From Verrucomicrobiota bacterium (GTDB lineage: Bacteria > Verrucomicrobiota > Verrucomicrobiia > Chthoniobacterales > UBA10450), in the NCBI GenBank assembly GCA_003219925.1, contig QHQU01000013.1, forward strand, positions 1 through 10,711: a DNA stretch of 10,711 bases, written 5' to 3'. Position 1 is the first letter of the stretch. Every line of letters begins with the position of its first letter. Shown here piece after piece: positions 1 through 6,391 of this stretch. The translations under genes were made by a program, and so were the position numbers. The notes below the pieces were generated by a model. The model did no database searches, had not been told where the DNA came from, and saw only the letters and a list, made by a program, of their open reading frames with translations.

Positions 1-10
1 TCAGCGCTCT

Positions 11-109
11 TCTGTCATGTCGAGCAGTCGAGACACCTCTAATTTCTTCGTAGAAGAAAGAACTGCTAGAGATTCCTCGACTGCGCTTCGCTTCGCTCGG
101 AATGACAGA
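11..109. repeat. Dispersed palindromic repeat, family A, copy 1
   Basis: Two imperfectly complementary arms face each other across a short AT-rich centre. The left arm starts at 11 with TCTGTCATGTCGAGCAGTCG and the right arm ends at 109 with GCTCGGAATGACAGA. The right arm carries a short tandem duplication (GCTTC repeated near 85-95) that the left arm lacks. The same arm sequence recurs near 1152, 3549 and 6284, so this is a repeat family and not a one-off terminator. It lies downstream of the secreted-protein gene and could also form a hairpin in that transcript. No transposase is encoded in the window. Confidence 0.8.
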
Positions 110-179
110 ATAAAATGTCACAGCATCGGCTTTGATCCGTGGTGATCGATAAACTCACGAACACTCAGCAGTTGCTTGA

Positions 180-560
180 TCACGGTCGCTTCGGTGCTTC
201 CGCCTTGAGCTGCACGGCCCAGTTGCCGGCGAAATCCGAGGGCATATAAATATCGGCGGAATAAGGTTGAAACCCTTTGGCCGTGATCTCTAACTTGAAT
301 CTGCCAAGGCTGGCGTGCGGAAACTCAAAGAATCCGTGCTCGTCGGTTTCCGTCGAATATGCCGGACCAGAATCAGGTGGGTCATGTTGCAGCACTACTT
401 TGGCTCTGGGTTGCTTGTCTACGTGAGCGACATCCTCGAAAGCGACCCACCCGTGCAGGCTGGCACCACCGGATTGCGCCAGACTCGCGCTAAATGCCGT
501 CAGCAAAATTGCCGCCATCAGGGACGCAAAGGCGATCGCTTTGATGTTTCGTTTTATCAT
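180..560 (-). CDS. Small secreted protein with a carboxypeptidase-regulatory-like beta-sandwich domain
   Basis: This 126-residue protein starts at ATG 560 and ends at TGA 180-182. Residues 1-28 form a typical Sec signal peptide: basic MIKRN start, hydrophobic core about 7-23, and a probable signal peptidase I site after Ser-Leu-Ala28. The mature part resembles the carboxypeptidase regulatory-like / transthyretin-type fold. It has a 'modifiable' strand (AKVVLQ, 53-58), a Thr-Asp-x-x-Gly-x-Phe turn (72-78), Leu-Gly-x-Phe-x-Leu (85-90) and a Gly-Phe-x-Pro-Tyr stretch (96-100). Such domains usually occur in larger surface or TonB-dependent proteins; here the domain stands alone, so it probably works in the periplasm or at the cell surface. 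The domain call comes from pattern recognition. The partner and role are unknown, and neighbouring genes give no clue. Confidence 0.75.
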   Translation of the reverse strand: MIKRNIKAIAFASLMAAILLTAFSASLAQSGGASLHGWVAFEDVAHVDKQPRAKVVLQHDPPDSGPAYSTETDEHGFFEFPHASLGRFKLEITAKGFQPYSADIYMPSDFAGNWAVQLKAEAPKRP

Positions 561-620
561 TGCCGATGCGGTCTTACAACGCTGTTACAATAACCGATAA
601 CAGATGGTTCGTCCGCGGCG

Positions 621-1001
621 CTACGCATCGCCGGTAGGAACAATGGCGGCAGTTTCCACCATCAGAATGACTGCTCGATCGGGCGCCCGGGTGCGATGCT
701 TGACGCCTTTGGGAACGACAAATCCCTGCTGTGGCTGCAGATCAACCGAGCGATCTTCAAGATCGATGATGAAGTGCCCCTCCAAGACGAAGAAGAACTC
801 GTCGTCGTTGTCATGTTTGTGCCAGTGGTATTCGCCTTGCATGACTCCCAGGCGAACAACGGAGTCGTTCACCTGGCAGAGCGTTTGGTTGTACCACTTC
901 TCGGTGCAGGCTTTCACCAGGGCTGGAACGTTAACCAAGTGGAGAGGAGGAAACTTTATGTCGAGGTAAGTGGCGTAAGGATAATCTTGTTGTTCGCTCA
1001 T
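621..1001 (-). CDS. Single-domain cupin protein, probable metal binder
   Basis: This 126-residue protein starts at ATG 1001 and stops at TAG 621-623. It has both halves of the cupin signature. Motif 1 is Gly56...His61-x-His63...Glu68...Gly75, inside a stretch rich in aspartate. Motif 2 is Gly93...Pro97-x-Gly99...His102. Together these give the usual three-His one-Glu metal site of small cupins. Residues 1-45 are an N-terminal extension that begins the first strands. Small cupins of this size include sugar isomerases, dioxygenases and plain binding proteins, and the sequence alone does not decide among them. No signal peptide is present, so it is probably cytoplasmic. No Shine-Dalgarno sequence is visible upstream. 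The neighbouring genes do not suggest a pathway. Confidence 0.85.
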   Translation of the reverse strand: MSEQQDYPYATYLDIKFPPLHLVNVPALVKACTEKWYNQTLCQVNDSVVRLGVMQGEYHWHKHDNDDEFFFVLEGHFIIDLEDRSVDLQPQQGFVVPKGVKHRTRAPDRAVILMVETAAIVPTGDA

Positions 1002-1118
1002 GGGCTAGAGAATGACTAATCAGGGTCTAAGAGGTGTGATGCTTCTCCGAATACTTGGAGGAACGCCGATAGAAGCAGGAAAAGCAAGATTGCGACGCCA
1101 ATCGCAAGTTAACCGAAA

Positions 1119-1141
1119 GGCGCTAGGCGTGGAAAAGCGCC
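1119..1141 (-). terminator. Possible weak terminator hairpin downstream of tatA
   Basis: GGCGCT (1119-1124) pairs with AGCGCC (1136-1141) across an 11-base loop. Read on the minus strand, the stem is followed by TTTCGG, a short U-run only. It lies about 60 bases beyond the tatA stop. The poor U-tract and long loop make this a weak candidate. Confidence 0.25.
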
Positions 1142-1151
1142 AAATCAGTTA

Positions 1152-1182
1152 GAAATCCTTCGACTTCGTTCAGGATGACAAA
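1152..1182. repeat. Family A repeat, single arm (half copy)
   Basis: The stretch AGAAATCCTTCGACTTCGTT followed by CAGGATGACA matches the right arm of the full copy at 3549-3634 with about two changes. No opposing arm is visible within 100 bases on either side, so this looks like a decayed or solo half-element. It sits in the spacer between tatA and the cupin gene, close to the tatA stop codon. Confidence 0.7.
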
Positions 1183-1200
1183 ATAACGCGCGGCACGCGC

Positions 1201-1512
1201 CTAAACTTGATCGGCGCGGTTGCCGGGAGCCACCGTTTGGTTCGGGTCGGGCTGGGCAGTCGCGCCGGGAGCTCCCGGTTCGATTCGTGGGACGTTTGCC
1301 TGGGCCGGGCGAACTGTTTTTTCGTCGGTCTTGCCAGCTTTGTTCAGTTCGTCGCTGAATTCGTCTTTTGCTTTTTGAAATTCGCGGACGGCTTGTCCCA
1401 TTCCTTTAGCCAGCTCAGGCAATTTCTTTGCCCCGAAAAGGACAAGGATGATCAACAGAATAACGATCAGATCTGGCCCTGCCAGATTCATGAAGCTCGC
1501 GAGCAAGCTCAT
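1201..1512 (-). CDS. tatA: Twin-arginine translocase subunit, TatA/TatE type
   Basis: TatA oligomers form the passage through which the Tat system moves folded proteins across the inner membrane. This 103-residue protein has the family layout. There is a short N-terminus and one membrane helix (about residues 12-27, ending in the conserved Phe26-Gly27). A hinge follows, then an amphipathic helix (about 31-48) with the hallmark Leu-Pro-Glu-Leu-Ala-Lys-Gly-x-Gly. The tail, rich in Pro, Ala and Gln, is probably unstructured. Helix composition fits TatA better than TatB, but single-gene calls between the two are not certain. The start chosen is ATG 1512; Met8 is a possible alternative. No tatB or tatC lies beside it, so the other subunits must be encoded elsewhere. 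It is codirectional with the TPR membrane protein upstream, 138 bases away, with a hairpin repeat between. Confidence 0.9.
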   Translation of the reverse strand: MSLLASFMNLAGPDLIVILLIILVLFGAKKLPELAKGMGQAVREFQKAKDEFSDELNKAGKTDEKTVRPAQANVPRIEPGAPGATAQPDPNQTVAPGNRADQV

Positions 1513-1602
1513 AATATGTATATGAACATCAGGCCGCCCGGCAAAGTTGCAAGGTAATTCGGTGGGGCGAACGACGGACCATCTTGCCCAGTGGCTGCGA
1601 TA

Positions 1603-1625
1603 AACCCCCGAACGCTTTCGGGGTT
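1603..1625 (-). terminator. Candidate terminator hairpin after the TPR membrane protein gene
   Basis: The stretch 1603-1612 (AACCCCCGAA) pairs with 1617-1625 (TTCGGGGTT) with one bulged C and a four-base loop. On the minus strand the stem runs into TTTATCG, a short U-run, about 25 bases beyond the gene's stop codon. It may end transcription of the membrane protein gene before tatA. It adjoins a dispersed hairpin module, so it could also be part of a repeat. Confidence 0.4.
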
Positions 1626-1653
1626 GGCCTCCACAGCCTGGATGGCTGTGCTA
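1626..1653 (-). repeat. TAG-headed hairpin module (family B) at the end of the TPR gene
   Basis: On the minus strand this reads TAGCACAGCCATCCAGGCTG then TGGAGGCC. CACAGCC pairs with GGCTGTG around a short loop. The first three bases are the stop codon of the TPR membrane protein gene. The module at 4784-4813 has the same layout (TAG, hairpin, then TGTGG-x-GGCC) and also provides the stop of its gene, so I group the two as one family. Confidence 0.6.
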
Positions 1654-3510
1654 TAAATCTTCGTGCAGTTCGAGGCGCGCGTCGCGCATCGGTTGGTGCT
1701 GTCGGTAGCGGTCGAGGACGGCAACAAATTCGTCGGCCAACTCGCGGTTACTTTCGCGCTCGGCAAATTCCCGGCCGCGCTCCGCTGTTGCAATGGCATC
1801 GTCGAATCGACCGGATTCGGCATAGGCCGCAGCTAATGTGCGATACAGAATCGGGTTGATGCCGCCGGCGAGTTTCAGCGCGCGTTCCGCCAACTCGACC
1901 GCGCGGGTTCCGTTGCGAAGGGATGCGTCGGGCGCAGTGGCGAACACCCATGCCAGGTTGCTCTGCGCATTTCCGTCATTCGGGTTTAATACAAGCGCGG
2001 CTTCCCACTGCTCAACCGCGGCGCGTGTCTGATGTTTCTGCACCAGCAAAACACCAAATGTGTTACGGGCGCCGATGTTGTTCGGCTCGTTTTCCACTCG
2101 CGCGCTCCAAAAAAGAATCGCTTCATCGAGTGCTTTCCCTTCCAAGCCGACCGGCACCTCGCCATAAACACCCGCATTGGCCGGACGAATTTCTGCTGCT
2201 GTGCGCGCGTGCGTGATTGCTTCTTCGGTTCTACCCTCGGCGAAAAGCGAGGTCGCGAAGGCAAGATGCGCGCCATCGTTGTTTGTCGTGACCGCGAGTG
2301 TATGCGGCCACAGGGAGTCGGCGTTGCGCCAGAACAGCGTTTGATGATAAGCGCAAACGCTGAACGCGACGATGACAACGGCGGATGCAAGCGCGCCGAT
2401 TTGTTTTTGAAAACGCCAGTGCGCGGTCAGTTCGGCAACCAGCCAGACGATCGCTATGGTGATGCCGATGAGAGGCAGATAGGTATAGCGATCGGCATGA
2501 GCTTGCCGGCCCACCTGCACGATTCCCATTACCGGGACTAACATGCCAATAAACCAAAACCAGCCAGTGAACAAAAATGGGAGTCGTTTTCGGTAGATGA
2601 TCGCGATCGTCGACAGCGCGATCAGGAGCGCAGCAGAACCGGCGATGGTCAGGAACGGGAAGAATTTCTCCGGATACGGATAAAGAACGGCGAGATCGAC
2701 GGGCCAGATCAGCTGACGCAAATAGATCGCGTAGCTAACGATTGTATTTTCGAATCGTAACGGCAGAGAGAAGCCGAAGGTGTCGATGTGGCCGTGTTGG
2801 GCCAGCACCGTGGTAACCGCCGAGACTGCGGCGAACAGGGCGAACGGAATTTTTTCCATGAGCAACCAAATGATTTTCTCCGTTCGAAAACGATTCAGCG
2901 GCCAGTAATCGATTAGTAAGAGCACGAACGGGATCGTGACCAGCATCGGTTTGGAAAGCAGCCCGAGCGCGGCGGCAAGCAGCGCGACCAGATAGCGCGC
3001 GAGAGATTTCCTTCGAGCGTAACTGGACCACGTCAGCAAGGTGAGCGCGAAGAATAAGCCGCTGAGAACGTCCTTGCGCTCGGCGATCCATGCCACCGAT
3101 TCCGCTCGCAGCGGATGAATGGCGAAGACGCCGGCGACAACTCCGCTTCGCCAGATTTTTCCAGTCAGCGAGTCGAGGGCAAAAAATAACGCGATGACGG
3201 CAAGGGTGTGAATGACAACGCTGCTGAAATGATGCAATCCCGGATTTACGCCGAACAATTGGCAATCCAACATGTGCGACAGGGTGGTGATGGGATGCCA
3301 GTTGGCGGCGTGAAAATGAGTGAAGGCCCATGCGATGTTGGAGAAGCTCAGCCCGCTGGTTACGCGAGCGGAGCCATAAACGTAATCGCGATCATCGTAA
3401 CGGACCCAATCGAAGTGTGCGGTTTGCGCGAAGACAATCCAGACCAGCGCGGTAAGCGCGAGGGCGATCAGAAATTTTTGCGTCTTCAAACTGAAGCGCA
3501 GACTATACAC
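1651..3510 (-). CDS. Multi-membrane-span GT-C-like protein with C-terminal TPR repeats (TMTC-like)
   Basis: This 619-residue inner-membrane protein starts at GTG 3510; an in-frame TGA lies about 12 codons upstream, which limits other starts. Roughly ten to eleven hydrophobic helices occupy residues 12-395 (for example 12-30, 97-113, 147-162, 173-186, 222-237, 287-305, 313-333, 346-362, 372-388). After the first helix lies an acidic loop with Tyr38-Asp-Asp-Arg-Asp42. A second loop has His132-Pro...Glu137-Ser-Val-Ala-Trp-Ile-Ala-Glu-Arg-Lys-Asp. Both are hallmarks of bacterial relatives of TMTC / GT-C glycosyltransferases that use lipid-linked sugar donors. Residues about 410-600 hold TPR-type helical pairs, clearest at 480-513 and 555-588. 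Glycosyl transfer is inferred from family resemblance; donor and acceptor are unknown. Its stop codon falls at the edge of a repeat. Confidence 0.75.
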   Translation of the reverse strand: MYSLRFSLKTQKFLIALALTALVWIVFAQTAHFDWVRYDDRDYVYGSARVTSGLSFSNIAWAFTHFHAANWHPITTLSHMLDCQLFGVNPGLHHFSSVVIHTLAVIALFFALDSLTGKIWRSGVVAGVFAIHPLRAESVAWIAERKDVLSGLFFALTLLTWSSYARRKSLARYLVALLAAALGLLSKPMLVTIPFVLLLIDYWPLNRFRTEKIIWLLMEKIPFALFAAVSAVTTVLAQHGHIDTFGFSLPLRFENTIVSYAIYLRQLIWPVDLAVLYPYPEKFFPFLTIAGSAALLIALSTIAIIYRKRLPFLFTGWFWFIGMLVPVMGIVQVGRQAHADRYTYLPLIGITIAIVWLVAELTAHWRFQKQIGALASAVVIVAFSVCAYHQTLFWRNADSLWPHTLAVTTNNDGAHLAFATSLFAEGRTEEAITHARTAAEIRPANAGVYGEVPVGLEGKALDEAILFWSARVENEPNNIGARNTFGVLLVQKHQTRAAVEQWEAALVLNPNDGNAQSNLAWVFATAPDASLRNGTRAVELAERALKLAGGINPILYRTLAAAYAESGRFDDAIATAERGREFAERESNRELADEFVAVLDRYRQHQPMRDARLELHEDL

Positions 3511-3548
3511 GGCGGCAGGAAGCGCGAATCCCGCGGTGATTCACCTTT

Positions 3549-3634
3549 TTGTCATTCCGAGCGCAGTCGAGGAATCTCTGACTTTAGCAGAGAAACAATA
3601 GCTAGAGATCCTTCGACTTCGCTCAGGATGACAG
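3549..3634. repeat. Dispersed palindromic repeat, family A, copy 2
   Basis: The left arm begins TTGTCATTCCGAGCGCAGTC (3549 on) and continues into GAGGAATCTCT. The right arm, 3604-3634, begins AGAGATCCTTCGACTTCGCT and ends AGGATGACAGG. The arms are complementary with several mismatches around a centre of about 22 bases. The element fills half of the 165-base gap between the hydrolase gene and the GTG start of the TPR membrane protein, about 40 bases upstream of that start. It may therefore lie in the 5' leader. Confidence 0.85.
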
Positions 3635-3675
3635 GAAAGAAACGCTTCCCGCAAAGGGGCCATCTCTGCTTTTCG

Positions 3676-4557
3676 TTAGCGGCCGGTGGTACCAAACAGC
3701 CAATCGTAAGCCCGACGAATTTCTTCGACGACCGGGCCTTCAAGCGGCGAATTGTGATATGCACCGGGCAAGGTGACCACCTGTTTCTCTCCGGCGAAAG
3801 AATCGACCACCAGGCGTTGAAATTTTGGCGGAACGATCTCGTCGTTTTCGGCGAGAAGGAAAATTGCAGGCGCATGAATTCGCTTTGCATTCGCGACGCT
3901 ATCGAGTTCGCGTGGAATTTGCAGCGCGACCGGTCCGGCCAAAAGCCAAAGGTTCCACCAGCCGTAGTTGCGCAAGATTATTTGGCGCAATGGTGGCGGA
4001 TTGTGAAGAATAAGACCGCGGACTCCGCGGTTGGCCGCAACGTTCATTGCTACCGCGCTCCCAATACTTGCGCCAAAAACGTAGATCCGCGGGTTGCCGG
4101 CTTTCGACTTCAGTGCATCGAAGGCGGCAAGTGCGGCGGGCGACATTCGCTTCAGACGTGCTGGGCCGGAGCTGCCGCCGAAGCCGGGATAATTCATTCC
4201 CCAAATTTCAACGGCGCGTTCGCCGAAAGCGTCCGCGTCGAGCGCAACCCATCGTTCCGCGCGATCGGCGTTGCCGTAGAAGCGCAGGACGTAGGCATCG
4301 ACATGATTGCGTTGTCGCGCGAGCCGCGAACGCGCCGTCCAGATTTCGAGTTCACCATTTTGGAATGGAATGGTCTGCCGCATTGCGCCCCGCGCATCGA
4401 TGCGTTGAGTCGTGGGAAAAAGAATCAGTTGATCGGGTAGTGGCGTGCAAAACATCATCAGGATACAGGCTGCGAGGATCGCCCCGAGGAAATATGGTGG
4501 TCGGCGTTTCACTGGAGCGAAAATATTTTCCTCTTGCACGGTTACCTCATTTTTCAT
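3676..4557 (-). CDS. Membrane-anchored alpha/beta hydrolase (serine hydrolase fold)
   Basis: With the ATG at 4557 this is 293 residues, stop TAA 3676-3678. Residues about 22-39 form one hydrophobic N-terminal anchor, so the enzyme body probably faces the periplasm. The body has the alpha/beta-hydrolase catalytic set: nucleophile elbow Phe-Gly-Ala-Ser164-Ile-Gly-Ser, acid Asp239 in Ala-Glu-Asn-Asp-Glu-Ile-Val-Pro, and His268 in Gly-Ala-Tyr-His-Asn. Asn-Tyr-Pro-Gly-Phe-Gly-Gly-Ser (residues 122-129) is typical of the BEM46/ABHD13-17-like group. The substrate cannot be read from sequence. A GTG at 4569 would add four residues but lies in a repeat. A GTG at 4539 has a GAGG five bases upstream and is a realistic alternative start. 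A Leu-Ala-Ala-Cys in the anchor resembles a lipobox, but the hydrophobic stretch continues past it. Confidence 0.85.
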   Translation of the reverse strand: MKNEVTVQEENIFAPVKRRPPYFLGAILAACILMMFCTPLPDQLILFPTTQRIDARGAMRQTIPFQNGELEIWTARSRLARQRNHVDAYVLRFYGNADRAERWVALDADAFGERAVEIWGMNYPGFGGSSGPARLKRMSPAALAAFDALKSKAGNPRIYVFGASIGSAVAMNVAANRGVRGLILHNPPPLRQIILRNYGWWNLWLLAGPVALQIPRELDSVANAKRIHAPAIFLLAENDEIVPPKFQRLVVDSFAGEKQVVTLPGAYHNSPLEGPVVEEIRRAYDWLFGTTGR

Positions 4558-4810
4558 TCTCGTTCCCACACTCCCAGTCTGGGAACACGTTCTCCTATTG
4601 AAACTTTGTTTCTATTCATGCGATGGATCCGGAGGGGCGCGAGGAGAGCTTCGGAAGAGATGCGGTTCCCAATGCAGCGAAGGCGCTTTTCCACGGCCAA
4701 CAGCTTCAACCGGCGACTGCGACACGCGACTCGATTTTATTCGCTCTGATGAACTTTAGGATTCCGCAGGCTGGAAGCCCGCGGGCCCCACAGGCGGGAC
4801 GCCTGCGCCC
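4558..4810. other. Intergenic region between glnA and the hydrolase gene
   Basis: This 253-base gap holds family C at its left end and the family B hairpins at its right end. The middle part, 4593-4760, contains no repeat and no gene I can support. It contains a short arginine-rich open frame on the plus strand (4618-4749), which I do not call. Any separate promoter for the hydrolase gene would lie here, but I see no convincing -35/-10 pair on the minus strand. Confidence 0.5.
4559..4592. repeat. Short inverted repeat (GTTCCCA...TGGGAAC), family C
   Basis: GTTCCCA (4562-4568) pairs with TGGGAAC (4580-4586), with CTCCCAGTC between. Motifs of this design recur in the intergenic DNA of many soil and cyanobacterial genomes; that is from memory, and only one copy is seen here. 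It lies directly upstream of the hydrolase ATG, so it would fall in the leader or promoter of that gene. Confidence 0.6.
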
Positions 4811-4813
4811 CTA
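4764..4813 (-). repeat. Tandem hairpin modules abutting the glnA stop codon (family B)
   Basis: Two hairpins lie side by side. On the minus strand the first reads TAGGGGCGCAGGCGTCCCGC then CTGTGGGGCC (4813 to 4784), with CAGGCG pairing with CGCCTG. The second (about 4783-4764) pairs CCGC with GCGG and GGCTT with the nearby AGCC. The TAG at the head of the first module is the glnA stop codon. Transcribed with glnA, the hairpins could protect the mRNA 3' end or slow polymerase, but there is no U-tract for an intrinsic terminator. Confidence 0.65.
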
Positions 4814-6235
4814 CACGTCGTAGTACATCGAGAATTCGTACGGGTGTGGTCTTAGCCGCAGTGCGTCATATTCCTTTTGTTTCATCTCAAGCCAGTTTGA
4901 GATGAAGTCGGAATTGAAGACGTCGCCTTTAAGCAGGAAATCGTGGTCGTTTTCCAGCGCCGCGATAGCGCCACTGAGCGAATCGGGCACGCTGGGGACA
5001 TTAGCGAGTTCTTCCGGCGGAAGATCGTAAAGATTTTTGTCGAGCGGATCGCCGGGATCAATGCGGCTCTGAATTCCGTCCAAGCCCGCCAGCAACAACG
5101 CGGCGAAAGCGAGATAAGGATTCGCTGCTGAATCCGGCGTGCGAAACTCAATCCGCTTCGACTTTGGATTGGCCGAGTAAGTGGGAATACGAATCGCAGC
5201 GGACCGATTGCGCGCAGAATAAGCGAGATTGACTGGCGCCTCAAATCCGGGCACGAGCCGCTTGTAACTGTTGGTCGTCGGGTTCGTGATACAGGTAAGC
5301 GCGGGCGCGTGTTTCAAAATTCCGCCGATGAAAAAGAGCGCGGTGTCGGACAATCCCGCATAACCGTTCCCGGCGAAAAGCGGTTTATCGCCCTTCCACA
5401 GCGAGATGTGAGTATGCATGCCGCTGCCGTTATCGGCGAAGAGCGGCTTCGGCATAAAAGTGACCGTTTTGTTGTGCCGCTTGGCCACGTTGCGCACGAT
5501 GTATTTGTAATACTGCATGTGGTCGGCCATCTCTTTCATCGGCGCGAACCGAATGTCGATTTCGGCTTGGCCCGCGGTCGCGACTTCGTGATGCTGGCGC
5601 TCGATCGGAACGCCCGCCTTCTCCAACTCGAGACACATTTCATTGCGAATGTCCTGCAAGGTGTCGGCTGGCGGCACCGGAAAATAACCTTCCTTTGCGC
5701 GGATCTTGTAACCGAGATTGGGAAATTCTTCGCGCGCACTGTTCCAATGCGCTTCGGTGCTTTCGATTTGATAAAAGGCGGAATTCGCGGCTGACGAAAA
5801 GCGCACGTCATCGAAGATGAAAAATTCCGCCTCCGGTCCGAAATTCGCGGTGTCGGCGATGCCAGTACTTTTCAAATAAGCCTCTGCCTTTTCGGCGAGA
5901 CCGCGCGGGTCGCGATCGTACGGTTCGCGCGTGATCGGATCGACGATGGTGCAGATCAATGAGAGCGTCGGTTCAGCATTAAAAATGTCAATCCACGCCG
6001 TGGTTGGATCGGGAATGACAAGCATGTCGGAGGCGTTGATCACTTTCCAACCGCGAATGCTCGAGCCATCGAAGCCGAGGCCGTCAGTAAAAATGTCTTC
6101 GTTATATTCGGTGAGCGTGGTGGTGAAATGCTGCCAGGTGCCGGGGAGATCGGTGAACTTGAAATCCACGAGTTTTACCTCGCGGTCCTTGATCATTTTG
6201 GAAACGTCGGGCGGGGTCTTTTTGTCTTTAGCCAT
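4811..6235 (-). CDS. glnA: Type I glutamine synthetase
   Basis: This cytoplasmic enzyme joins ammonia to glutamate using ATP and is the main entry of ammonium into metabolism. The 474-residue length is standard for the dodecameric type I (GSI-beta) form. Visible landmarks are the beta-grasp signature Phe-Asp56-Gly-Ser-Ser and metal ligands Glu135/Glu137 (Gly-Pro-Glu-Ala-Glu-Phe). Next come Glu217 and Glu225 in the His-His-Glu-Val-Ala-Thr-Ala-Gly-Gln stretch, and His274 in the ATP-site motif Lys-Pro...Gly-Ser-Gly-Met-His. Further on are the glutamate-binding loop Asn-Pro-Thr-Thr-Asn-Ser-Tyr (318-324), flap Glu332 and Arg-Ile-Glu363-Phe-Arg. Tyr403 in Asn-Leu-Tyr-Asp-Leu-Pro-Pro-Glu-Glu matches the adenylylation site, so activity is probably tuned by a GlnE-type adenylyltransferase encoded elsewhere. 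It lies 156 bases downstream of glnB on the same strand. The start is ATG 6235, with no strong ribosome-binding site. Confidence 0.97.
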   Translation of the reverse strand: MAKDKKTPPDVSKMIKDREVKLVDFKFTDLPGTWQHFTTTLTEYNEDIFTDGLGFDGSSIRGWKVINASDMLVIPDPTTAWIDIFNAEPTLSLICTIVDPITREPYDRDPRGLAEKAEAYLKSTGIADTANFGPEAEFFIFDDVRFSSAANSAFYQIESTEAHWNSAREEFPNLGYKIRAKEGYFPVPPADTLQDIRNEMCLELEKAGVPIERQHHEVATAGQAEIDIRFAPMKEMADHMQYYKYIVRNVAKRHNKTVTFMPKPLFADNGSGMHTHISLWKGDKPLFAGNGYAGLSDTALFFIGGILKHAPALTCITNPTTNSYKRLVPGFEAPVNLAYSARNRSAAIRIPTYSANPKSKRIEFRTPDSAANPYLAFAALLLAGLDGIQSRIDPGDPLDKNLYDLPPEELANVPSVPDSLSGAIAALENDHDFLLKGDVFNSDFISNWLEMKQKEYDALRLRPHPYEFSMYYDV

Positions 6236-6283
6236 GGGTCAGAAGATTGATGGTTAATGGTTGAGATTTGATGGAAAAATGAT

Positions 6284-6368
6284 TGGTCATCCCGAGCGAA
6301 GTCGAGGGGTCCCGCGAAGTTACCGTAAAGTTTTCGCCACGGGATTCCTCGACTCCGCTCGGAATGAG
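6284..6368. repeat. Dispersed palindromic repeat, family A, copy 3, between glnB and glnA
   Basis: The left arm begins TGGTCATCCCGAGCGAAGTC (6284 on) and runs into GAGGGGTCCCGCG. The right arm, about 6335-6368, reads CGCCACGGGATTCCTCGACT then CCGCTCGGAATGAGG. The arms pair with few mismatches around a centre near 6325. It occupies over half of the 156-base gap between the two nitrogen genes and would form a long hairpin in any glnB-glnA transcript. Confidence 0.85.
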
Positions 6369-6391
6369 GGCGGAGGAAAGGCGCGCGTACC

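Noticed and set aside
1016..1105. Minus-strand stop-to-stop frame encoding a hydrophobic 29-residue stretch just upstream of the cupin gene
   Set aside because: It looks like one membrane helix, but it has no ATG or GTG start and no ribosome-binding site. It could be a gene remnant, but nothing confirms it.
3208..4440. A 410-codon open frame on the plus strand across the hydrolase and TPR genes
   Set aside because: It runs antisense to two well-supported genes and through a family A repeat, and its translation shows no recognisable family. High GC content keeps antisense frames open by chance.
4618..4749. Short arginine-rich open frame on the plus strand between hydrolase and glnA
   Set aside because: About 43 residues with very high arginine, no ribosome-binding site and no resemblance to a known small protein such as L34. 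Not enough to call a gene.
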